From the NCBI GenBank assembly GCA_030426065.1, contig JAUHZH010000183.1, positions 1 through 5,318 on the forward strand: 5,318 bases of DNA. The letters run 5' to 3'. Origin of the DNA: Gammaproteobacteria bacterium (lineage in GTDB: Bacteria > Pseudomonadota > Gammaproteobacteria > Xanthomonadales > Marinicellaceae). The translations under genes were made by a program, and so were the position numbers. Of this stretch, positions 1-5,318 are shown in pieces. How positions within the stretch are numbered: the first letter of the stretch is position 1; each line of letters starts with the position of its first letter. A model generated the notes under the pieces. That model was not told the DNA's origin, did no database searches, and worked only from the letters and a program-made list of their open reading frames with translations.

Positions 1-435
1 GAAAAAGTTCAAAACTTGGGCGACTTGGGCGAAATCGTTAACGTGAAAAACGGTTATGCTCGTAACTACTTGATTCCTCAGCAAAAAGCATCACGTGCCA
101 CTGAGGAAAACATCAAAGCATTCGAAGCCAAAAAAGCCGAATTGATTGCCAAGGCCAAAGAGTCCATGGCTGCTGCTGAAGCCCGTGCCGAGTCTGTCAA
201 TGATTTGGAAATCACTTTGACTGCCAATGCCTCACCAGAAGGTCATTTGTACGGTTCTGTAGGTCCTCGCGAAATTTCAGACAAATTGACTGAAAGCGGA
301 TACCCAGTAGACACCAGCGAAGTGATTTTGTCTGACGGTCCTTTCAAAGACGTCGGCGAACACGAAGTGCGTTTGAAATTCCATGCTGATGTTGAAGCCA
401 CCATTAAATTGGTTGTTGAAGCTGAGGTTGAATAA
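1..435 (+). CDS. rplI: Large-subunit ribosomal protein L9 (bL9), 5'-truncated
   Basis: This encodes bL9, a 23S rRNA-binding protein of the large ribosomal subunit near the L1 stalk, which helps maintain reading frame. The frame is open from base 1 and begins EKVQNLGDLGEIVNV, matching bL9 from about residue 7. Roughly six N-terminal residues therefore lie outside the window; 144 residues are visible of about 150, the usual length. The rRNA-binding N-terminal domain carries the family signature (GYARNYLIP, visible residues 18-26). A charged helix of the AFEAKKAELIAKAKE type (about 40-70) is the long connecting helix, followed by the C-terminal domain with LYGSVGPREI and GEHEVRLKFH. One oddity is Gln at visible residue 28 (full-length about 34), where the family usually has Gly (PQGKA). 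A terminator follows the stop. In proteobacteria rplI usually ends an rpsF-(priB)-rpsR-rplI operon, inferred here because the upstream part is not visible. Confidence 0.97.
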   Translation, partial: EKVQNLGDLGEIVNVKNGYARNYLIPQQKASRATEENIKAFEAKKAELIAKAKESMAAAEARAESVNDLEITLTANASPEGHLYGSVGPREISDKLTESGYPVDTSEVILSDGPFKDVGEHEVRLKFHADVEATIKLVVEAEVE

Positions 436-463
436 GCCAAGAGCACTCAAAAGAAAGTCAAAG

Positions 464-491
464 AAGCCGGAATAATTTTCCGGCTTTTTTT
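464..491 (+). terminator. Intrinsic terminator after rplI
   Basis: A perfect 9-bp inverted repeat pairs AAGCCGGAA (464-472) with TTCCGGCTT (478-486) around a 5-base loop. It runs straight into a run of seven T residues (485-491). It starts 28 bases after the rplI stop and precedes the dnaB promoter region, so it should end the ribosomal-protein transcript and separate it from the dnaB transcript. Confidence 0.9.
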
Positions 492-521
492 ATGTCCTTA
501 AAAACCTGGCTTTGATAGAAT
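492..521 (+). promoter_or_regulatory. Candidate sigma-70 promoter for dnaB-alr-transporter
   Basis: TGATAGAAT at 513-521 fits an extended -10 element (TGn followed by TAGAAT, five of six matches to TATAAT). The best-placed -35 is poor (ATGTCC, 492-497, 18-base spacer), as is common for extended -10 promoters. Transcription would start near 528 and leave a leader of about 20 bases before the dnaB ATG at 549. The position directly after a terminator and before a three-gene run supports a promoter here; the exact hexamers are inferred by eye. No strong Shine-Dalgarno is seen before the ATG, where the leader is A-rich (AAAGTAAAAACG). Confidence 0.5.
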
Positions 522-548
522 CTGTCACCTTATTTCAAAGTAAAAACG

Positions 549-1961
549 ATGCCCGAATTCCAACACAACCGTTCTGCTGCCAATGACATTGAACATTTGA
601 AAGTGCCTCCGCACTCCAGCGACGCCGAAAAGGCCGTGGTGGGTGGTTTGATGCTCGACAAAAATGCCTGGGATAAGATTTCCGGTTTTTTGTCACAAGA
701 AGATTTTTATCACAACAACCACCGCCAGATTTTCAAAGCCATTGAACACATCCAAGAAGCCCAGGAAGCTTGTGATGTGGTGACGGTCAGTGAATGGTTG
801 GACGCCCATGGTTTGACAGAACAATCAGGTGGTTTGGAATATTTAGCAGGTTTGGCTGCGGAAACACCGGGCGCCTCGAACATCGTTGCCTACGGCAACA
901 TCGTGCGCGAAAAATCCATCCTCAGGCAGCTGATCCAAATTGGAACTGAGTTGGCTGAGAAAGGTTTTAACCCTGAAGGACAAAACAGCGATGATTTGTT
1001 GGAAGAGGCCGAACAACTGGTGTTCAAAATCAGAGAACAGTCTCTCAAGTCCAAGTCAGGTTTTCACGACTTGCAAGGCGTTTTGGTCAACACACTGGAA
1101 CACCTGCAAAAATTGGCCGAAGGCGATGGTGAAATCACCGGATTGCCCTACGGCTGGACCGATCTGGATAAGAAAACGGCGGGCATGCACCCATCAGATC
1201 TGATCATCATCGCAGCCAGGCCCGGTATGGGTAAAACCACGTTGGCCATGAACATCGCAGAACGTGCAGCGGTGACCGGCAGTTCTGTGGCGATTTTCAG
1301 CATGGAGATGTCAGCCGAACAAATCGTCATGCGGATGTTTTCATCCTTGTCCCGGATCAACCAGTCGGATTTGAAAAAAGGGCAATTGACGGATCAAGAT
1401 TGGCCAAAAATTCAGCAAACCAATGCCTTGTTGGCACAGTCCAAACTGTTCATCAATGACACGCCGGGCATGACGCCCAACGAAATGTTGTCGCATTGTC
1501 GCCGTTTGAAGAACCGTGAGGGTTTGGATTTGATCGTGGTGGATTATTTGCAATTGATGCAAACCAAGGGTCGTTCAGAGAGTCGTGTTAACGAAATTTC
1601 GGAAATTTCTCGCAGCCTCAAGGGCATGGCAAAAGAGTTGAATGTGCCCGTGATTGCACTGTCTCAGCTCAGCCGTAACGTGGAACAGCGGCCCAACAAA
1701 CGCCCCATCATGTCTGATTTGCGTGAATCGGGTGCGATTGAGCAGGACGCCGATTTGATCATGTTCATTTATCGTGATGGTTACTACAACGAAGATTCGC
1801 CACAGAAGAATGTCTCAGAAATCATCATCGGTAAACACCGGAACGGAGAAACCGGAACAACCAAGCTGGCCTTCTTGGGGCAATACACGCGGTTTGAAAA
1901 CCTCGACACCCACATTTACCTGAACGATCCTGAAATGGATGATGCGGGTGATTTTCATTGA
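549..1961 (+). CDS. dnaB: Replicative DNA helicase DnaB
   Basis: DnaB is the hexameric 5'-3' helicase that unwinds DNA at the replication fork using NTP hydrolysis, and it recruits primase. The 470 residues match the usual family length. The N-terminal primase-interacting domain spans about 18-120 (VPPHSSDAEKAVVGGLM, EDFYHNNHRQIF) and a linker about 145-195. The RecA-like motor starts near 197 (TGLPYGWTDLD). Visible motifs are Walker A ARPGMGKTT (223-231, Lys229), FSMEMS with the likely catalytic Glu253, Walker B LIVVDYLQLM (328-337, Asp332), the sensor ALSQLSR (Gln373), the DNA-binding region DLRESGAIEQDAD (390-402), and GKHRNGETG (428-436), which carries the arginine-finger residue. No intein interrupts the P-loop. 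The ATG at 549 gives a normal N-terminus. Its TGA shares one base with the alr ATG, so alr translation is probably coupled. The likely promoter is at 513-521. Confidence 0.98.
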   Translation: MPEFQHNRSAANDIEHLKVPPHSSDAEKAVVGGLMLDKNAWDKISGFLSQEDFYHNNHRQIFKAIEHIQEAQEACDVVTVSEWLDAHGLTEQSGGLEYLAGLAAETPGASNIVAYGNIVREKSILRQLIQIGTELAEKGFNPEGQNSDDLLEEAEQLVFKIREQSLKSKSGFHDLQGVLVNTLEHLQKLAEGDGEITGLPYGWTDLDKKTAGMHPSDLIIIAARPGMGKTTLAMNIAERAAVTGSSVAIFSMEMSAEQIVMRMFSSLSRINQSDLKKGQLTDQDWPKIQQTNALLAQSKLFINDTPGMTPNEMLSHCRRLKNREGLDLIVVDYLQLMQTKGRSESRVNEISEISRSLKGMAKELNVPVIALSQLSRNVEQRPNKRPIMSDLRESGAIEQDADLIMFIYRDGYYNEDSPQKNVSEIIIGKHRNGETGTTKLAFLGQYTRFENLDTHIYLNDPEMDDAGDFH

Positions 1962-3043
1962 TGAAAGTCAGGGCCAGGGGCGCGCAAGCCACCATTTTCC
2001 CAGATCGAATCAGCCACAATTTGGCGGTTTTCAAGACACTGCATCCCGGGCCATTGATTGCCGTTGTTAAGGCTGACGCCTATGGCCATGGATTGGATCA
2101 TGTGGTTCCGGCTTTGAAAGCCGTGGATGCCTTGGCTGTGGCCACGATTGACGAAGCCATGCAATTGCGGGGCTTGTCTCCTGACCAAAGAATCATTTTG
2201 CTGGAAGGCGTATTCAATGCCCATGAATTGAATTTGGCCATTGCACATCGGTTTGATGTGGTGGTTCATCAAATGTATCAAATGGCGCTGCTGGATGAGC
2301 TCCCTGAGACCGCAACATTGCGGGTGTGGCTGAAAGTTGACACCGGCATGGGTCGCTTGGGTTTCCGCCCGGATGTGGCAGAACAACACATCCAAACCCT
2401 GATCAAAAACCCCCAAGTTGACTTGCATTTGATGAGTCATTTTGCCCAGTCAGACCAACCCAAAGCCGAGCAAACATTGGTTCAATTGGATTGGAACCAA
2501 AAACTGAAAACCTTTGGTTTACCTTTTTCATTCAGCAACACGGGCGCGGTTTTGAATGGCATTTCTGACCCCAATGAATGGGCCCGTGTGGGCATTGGTT
2601 TGTTGGGGATTTCACCTTTGCCGGATGACCAAGCCCAAGACCATGGTTTGAAAAATGCCATGCAACTGCAGTCCAAAGTGATTGCCACCAAAACGATTGA
2701 AGCAGGTGATGCTGTGGGCTATGGCGCCCATTATGTGGCTGATAAAAGCTTGCGATTGGGCATCGTTGGTATCGGTTATGCCGACGGATACCCTTGGAGT
2801 ACACAAGCGGGGTCTCAAGTGCTGGTCAATGGACAGGCTTGTTCCATCTTGGGACGTGTGTCGATGGACATGTTGGCGATCGATTTGTCGGCCCTGCCTG
2901 ACACCGAACCTGGTCAAGACGTGGTGCTTTGGGGAGATGGCTTGCCTGCAGAAGTTGTCGCCCAGGCCTTGGGTGTGATACCGTATACTTTGGTTTGTGG
3001 TATCACCAAGCGGGTCAAATTTCATGTCGCCAAAAAGGATTAA
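1961..3043 (+). CDS. alr: Alanine racemase (PLP-dependent)
   Basis: This enzyme interconverts L- and D-alanine in the cytoplasm, supplying D-alanine for the D-Ala-D-Ala end of peptidoglycan precursors. The 360 residues match the usual length. The N-terminal alpha/beta barrel holds AVVKADAYGHG (34-44), with Lys37 forming the PLP Schiff base and Tyr41. LKVDTGMGRLGF (124-135) contains Lys125, the counterpart of the often carbamylated lysine, and Arg132. ARVGIGLLG (208-216) holds Arg209, which contacts the PLP pyridine nitrogen. The C-terminal beta domain has GYADGYPW with catalytic Tyr273, RVSMDM (299-304), and IPYTL with the entry-channel Tyr342. I chose ATG 1961, inside TGATG with the dnaB stop; a TTG at 1958 adds one residue and is less likely. 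A weak GGGTG sits about 11 bases upstream. The anabolic name alr is chosen over dadX because no dadA is adjacent; paralogues elsewhere cannot be excluded. Confidence 0.95.
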   Translation: MKVRARGAQATIFPDRISHNLAVFKTLHPGPLIAVVKADAYGHGLDHVVPALKAVDALAVATIDEAMQLRGLSPDQRIILLEGVFNAHELNLAIAHRFDVVVHQMYQMALLDELPETATLRVWLKVDTGMGRLGFRPDVAEQHIQTLIKNPQVDLHLMSHFAQSDQPKAEQTLVQLDWNQKLKTFGLPFSFSNTGAVLNGISDPNEWARVGIGLLGISPLPDDQAQDHGLKNAMQLQSKVIATKTIEAGDAVGYGAHYVADKSLRLGIVGIGYADGYPWSTQAGSQVLVNGQACSILGRVSMDMLAIDLSALPDTEPGQDVVLWGDGLPAEVVAQALGVIPYTLVCGITKRVKFHVAKKD

Positions 3044-4289
3044 AGACTATTTCCAAAATCAAGTGCAGCCTGGTGAATGGCCGCTGTTATTGGCTTCTTT
3101 TGCCTATTTTTTCTTTTTGCTGTGTGGTTATTTTCTGATTCGTTCCATCCGTGAACAGATGGGTGTGGTCGCAGGGGTTGAAAATTACCATTGGTTGTTT
3201 TTGGGCACTTTGTTGGTGACCATTGCCATACAGCCAGTTTATGGGGCTGTTGTTTCACGCTACACACGCCGGCAATTTTTACCTTACATTTACGGTTTTT
3301 TTGCCATGGTCATTTTGTCTTTTTGGTTGGCATTCCAGGCTTGGGGGCAGATTCCCCTATTGGCACGTGCTTTTTTTATCTTCATCAGTGTTTATAACGT
3401 GTTCATCGTGTCTGTGTTTTGGAGTTTTATGGCCGACATCTTCGACAAAGCACAAGGCAAGCGTTTGTTTGGCTTGATTGCCGCGGGTGGATCGACTGGT
3501 GGCATCGTAGGGCCGTTGTTGGGTGTGTTGTTGGCCGAGCGCATCGGTGCCTTGAACTTGATATTGGTGTCATTTTTTTGCATGTTGTTGGTGCTGGTCA
3601 TGCTCCGTGTTCTGCACAGCCATGCCAATGATTCAAAGCAAGATCCAACGGCACCCATGGGTGGTTCAGCCTGGGAAGGCATCAAGTTGATGGGCCAATC
3701 CAACTTGTTGAAACAGATCACTTTGATGACCCTTCTGGCGACCTTGTTGGGAGCGTTCCTTTACACATTGCAAGGCATTTATGTGTCTGATTATTTTCAA
3801 GGAACCGATGCCCAGACCAAAGCGTTCAACCAAATCAACCTGATCACCAACGTATTGACGTTGTTTTTCCAGACACTGCTGACGCCTTACCTGTTACAAA
3901 ACGTTCGAATCCCCAAGATCCTGGCGATTTTGCCCACTTTGCTGGTCATTGCTTTTGCCTTGATAGGATTGGTCCCCATCATGCAAGTGGTCCTGGCTGG
4001 CATCATTGTTCAAAGGAGCGGTGCTTATGGCATCATGAAGCCGCCCACCGATTGGTTGTTTACGGGCATGGATGAGCAAATCAAATACAAGTTCAAAAAC
4101 TTTTTGGACACAGTGATTTACCGGACCGGTGACACAGCAGCCCAGTGGATTGTGAAAGGCATCACCATGATTACCCGAAACATACATGTGTTGGCTGCCA
4201 TAGGTGTGTGTTTGGCGGTTGCTTGGGTGATGAACGCCTACAAAGTGGGGCGGCTGGCTGAACAGCACAGCCGCACAACCAAACCTTGA
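3024..4289 (+). CDS. MFS-fold transporter related to ATP:ADP antiporters (TLC/AAA family)
   Basis: This is a predicted inner-membrane protein of 421 residues with about 12 hydrophobic segments (roughly 20-39, 56-78, 84-106, 113-135, 148-170, 174-195, 230-256, 266-292, 297-318, 319-336, 367-385, 387-405). The N-terminus PGEWPLLLASFAYFFFLLCGY followed by LIRSIREQMG resembles the LRPxRDxMG start of proteobacterial ATP/ADP-translocase-like proteins. Other family-like blocks are FWSFMADIFD, GKRLFGLIAAGGSTGG (146-160), and a conserved late loop with IMKPPTDWLFT (337-347), KYKFKNFLDTVIYRTGD (354-370) and AAQW. Characterised relatives in intracellular bacteria and plastids exchange ATP for ADP; the substrate of this free-living-type subgroup is unknown to me. 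I chose ATG 3024 because it starts at the family N-terminus; a GTG at 2997 would only deepen the overlap. The start lies 20 bases inside alr, implying coupled translation. Its stop abuts the SDR stop. Confidence 0.8.
   Translation: MSPKRIKDYFQNQVQPGEWPLLLASFAYFFFLLCGYFLIRSIREQMGVVAGVENYHWLFLGTLLVTIAIQPVYGAVVSRYTRRQFLPYIYGFFAMVILSFWLAFQAWGQIPLLARAFFIFISVYNVFIVSVFWSFMADIFDKAQGKRLFGLIAAGGSTGGIVGPLLGVLLAERIGALNLILVSFFCMLLVLVMLRVLHSHANDSKQDPTAPMGGSAWEGIKLMGQSNLLKQITLMTLLATLLGAFLYTLQGIYVSDYFQGTDAQTKAFNQINLITNVLTLFFQTLLTPYLLQNVRIPKILAILPTLLVIAFALIGLVPIMQVVLAGIIVQRSGAYGIMKPPTDWLFTGMDEQIKYKFKNFLDTVIYRTGDTAAQWIVKGITMITRNIHVLAAIGVCLAVAWVMNAYKVGRLAEQHSRTTKP
4251..4273. other. Hairpin at the transporter/SDR convergent junction
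   Basis: CGGCTG (4251-4256) pairs with CAGCCG (4268-4273), and inner GCT (4257-4259) pairs with AGC (4264-4266). This gives a nine-pair stem with one bulged A (4267) and a GAAC loop. It lies in the last codons of the transporter and begins 16 bases past the SDR stop on the minus strand. Neither side has a T tract, so it is not a classic intrinsic terminator. It could be a 3'-end stabilising or weak terminating structure, mainly for the SDR transcript, or chance. Confidence 0.35.
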
Positions 4290-5087
4290 TCAGCGTTTTC
4301 TGAACTTACTGATGCTGCCTTTCATCAAAAACCGGGTCACGGCATCGGGTAACAACTTGGTCATCCCGTAGATCAATTGGTTTCGCCAACCATTGATCTT
4401 GATTGGTTTGTTTTTCTCCACCGCATCCAAGCCTTGGGCCACCACGTCTTCGGCGCTCATCCACAAACCCTTGGGCAGTTTTGAAACCATGGGTCGGGTG
4501 CCATTGACATCATGAAATTCAGTGTAAGTGAAACCAGGGCAAAGTGCCGTGACATGGACGCCATGTTCTTTGGCTTCCAAGTGCAATGAGTGGCTGAATT
4601 TAACCAAGAAAGATTTAACGGCGCCGTACAAGGTGTGTCCTGCCGTCGCTGGTGTGATGCCGGCCAAAGAGGCCACTTGAATGATGCGGCCAAAGCCTTG
4701 GGCTTTCATCGCAGGATAAAAGGCGTGTGTCAGCTCAACCACAGAATTGAGCATCACTTGCAACATGGCATCATGGGTGGGCCAATCCACGACATCAAAA
4801 TCACCGGGGACTCCATAACCTGCATTGTTGATCAAAGCCGACACCTGGATGCTGTTGTCTTGGCAAGATTGAACAATTTTGGCACTGGCATCGCCCGCAC
4901 TGAGGTCTTGGGTGATCACGTGGCACTTGATGTCATGTGTTTCTTCCAATTGCCTGGCTGTGGTTTTCAAAACGTCTGTGCGTCGTGCCACCAAAACCAA
5001 CGACCAGCCTTGGGCGGCCATTTGTTGGGCGAATGTCAAACCAATGCCTGCCGAGGCACCGGTGATCAATGCGTATTTCTCTGTCAT
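4290..5087 (-). CDS. Short-chain dehydrogenase/reductase (classical SDR family)
   Basis: A 265-residue cytosolic NAD(P)(H)-dependent oxidoreductase of unknown substrate. It has a complete classical SDR set: cofactor motif TGASAGIG (9-16), the NNAGYG strand-4 motif (87-92), and the catalytic tetrad Asn114, Ser140 (IIQVASLAG), Tyr154 and Lys158 (YGAVK), then CPGFTYTEF (183-191). Arg35-Arg36 after the second strand, with no acidic residue there, suggests NADP(H) preference. The length fits the family, and a basic C-terminal tail (SKFRKR) follows. I chose ATG 5087 (MTEKYALITG) because the strand begins directly after it. An in-frame ATG at 5105 adds six residues but sits at the terminator's T tract with no ribosome site. 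A weak GGGA lies about 11 bases before 5087. No convincing promoter is visible between it and the cytochrome gene, so read-through or a cryptic promoter is possible. Its stop is immediately adjacent to the transporter stop on the other strand. Confidence 0.92.
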   Translation of the reverse strand: MTEKYALITGASAGIGLTFAQQMAAQGWSLVLVARRTDVLKTTARQLEETHDIKCHVITQDLSAGDASAKIVQSCQDNSIQVSALINNAGYGVPGDFDVVDWPTHDAMLQVMLNSVVELTHAFYPAMKAQGFGRIIQVASLAGITPATAGHTLYGAVKSFLVKFSHSLHLEAKEHGVHVTALCPGFTYTEFHDVNGTRPMVSKLPKGLWMSAEDVVAQGLDAVEKNKPIKINGWRNQLIYGMTKLLPDAVTRFLMKGSISKFRKR

Positions 5088-5105
5088 TTTGTGGTTCCCG
5101 TGCAT

Positions 5106-5134
5106 AAAAAAACGCCAGCATGGCTGGCGTTTTT
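5106..5134 (-). terminator. Intrinsic terminator after the cytochrome c gene (bidirectional form)
   Basis: A perfect 8-bp stem pairs ACGCCAGC (5112-5119) with GCTGGCGT (5123-5130) around a 3-base loop. It is flanked by seven A (5106-5112) and five T (5130-5134). On the minus strand the hairpin is followed by seven T, so it should end the cytochrome c transcript, whose stop is about 20 bases upstream. The plus-strand T run would also block transcripts entering from the left. It begins 18 bases upstream of the SDR ATG, leaving little room for a separate SDR promoter. Confidence 0.85.
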
Positions 5135-5154
5135 GTTGGGTCGATGATTGGGCA

Positions 5155-5318
5155 TCACTTGATGGTCAAGTCAGTCAAGCGATTTTCTTTCAACGTGCTG
5201 TAGTAATATGCCACATTCTCAATGTCTTCATCGGTCAAAGTGGCTGCGAAACCGGCCATGATGGCGTTGTTTCGGTCACCAGAGCGGTAGTCTTTCAATG
5301 CGCGCTCCATGTAATCAG
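5155..5318 (-). CDS. Class I cytochrome c (c4/c553-like), C-terminal fragment
   Basis: Only the last 53 residues are in the window; the start, signal peptide and CxxCH haem motif lie beyond the right edge. Visible residues read DYMERALKDYRSGDRNNAIM and then AGFAATLTDEDIENVAYYYSTL. This is the typical end of a small class I cytochrome c: a YM..AL.dYr.G.R helix, a methionine (visible residue 20) in the position of the distal haem ligand, and a final helix with conserved aromatic residues. By family, it would be a periplasmic electron carrier, possibly with one or two haem domains; that cannot be decided here. It ends in a short polar tail (KENRLTDLTIK). A terminator follows its TGA stop. Confidence 0.85.
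   Translation of the reverse strand, partial: DYMERALKDYRSGDRNNAIMAGFAATLTDEDIENVAYYYSTLKENRLTDLTIK

Noticed and set aside
1195..1260. Possible intein insertion at the DnaB P-loop, a common intein site in this family
   Set aside because: The Walker A region is uninterrupted and the protein has the usual intein-free length.
1593..1610. Near-tandem repeat GAAATTTCGGAAATTTC in dnaB
   Set aside because: It encodes the conserved NEISEISRSLK stretch of DnaB, so the protein sequence explains the repetition.
1955..2440. 161-residue open frame on the minus strand
   Set aside because: It is antisense to the start of alr, which has a full set of catalytic motifs; no family features are seen in it.
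2984..2989. TATACT as a possible internal promoter for the transporter
   Set aside because: The only reasonable -35 (TTGTCG, 2955-2960) is about 23 bases away, too far, and the bases encode the conserved end of alanine racemase.
2997..3023. Upstream GTG start for the transporter
   Set aside because: It adds nine residues unlike the family N-terminus and deepens the overlap with alr; ATG 3024 fits better.
4590..5147. 185-residue open frame on the plus strand
   Set aside because: It lies opposite the SDR gene, whose motifs are complete; the antisense translation is rich in His, Cys and Gly with no recognisable domain, so it is a shadow.

Overview
The window looks like an ordinary housekeeping stretch of a proteobacterial chromosome, most likely gamma- or betaproteobacterial. 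The rplI-dnaB-alr order, the sequence of each protein and a c-type cytochrome nearby support this, but I cannot fix a genus. Base composition appears moderate and uniform, and leucine is written mostly as TTG in all genes. No mobile element, CRISPR array, RNA gene or clear sign of recent transfer was seen.

Layout. Positions 1-435 hold nearly all of rplI (ribosomal protein L9), lacking about the first six codons. A strong intrinsic terminator (464-491) follows, then a candidate extended -10 promoter (about 492-521). Next is a tight plus-strand run: dnaB (549-1961, replicative helicase), alr (1961-3043, alanine racemase) and a multi-pass membrane transporter related to the ATP:ADP antiporter (TLC/AAA) family (3024-4289). 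dnaB and alr share one base (TGATG). alr and the transporter overlap by 20 bases. The three therefore look like one translationally coupled transcript.

On the minus strand an SDR-family oxidoreductase (4290-5087) meets the transporter tail to tail with no gap. A hairpin without a T tract (4251-4273) lies inside the transporter's end. Upstream of the SDR gene is a bidirectional-looking terminator (about 5106-5134). Beyond it is the C-terminal end of a small class I cytochrome c, also on the minus strand, which runs off the right edge.

The genes serve translation (L9), DNA replication (DnaB), peptidoglycan precursor supply (D-alanine from Alr), an unidentified transport activity, an unidentified redox reaction and electron transfer. 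No new multi-gene system is apparent. The points most worth a second look are the nucleotide-antiporter-like transporter coupled to alr, the glutamine at a normally glycine position in L9, and the very compact gene junctions.
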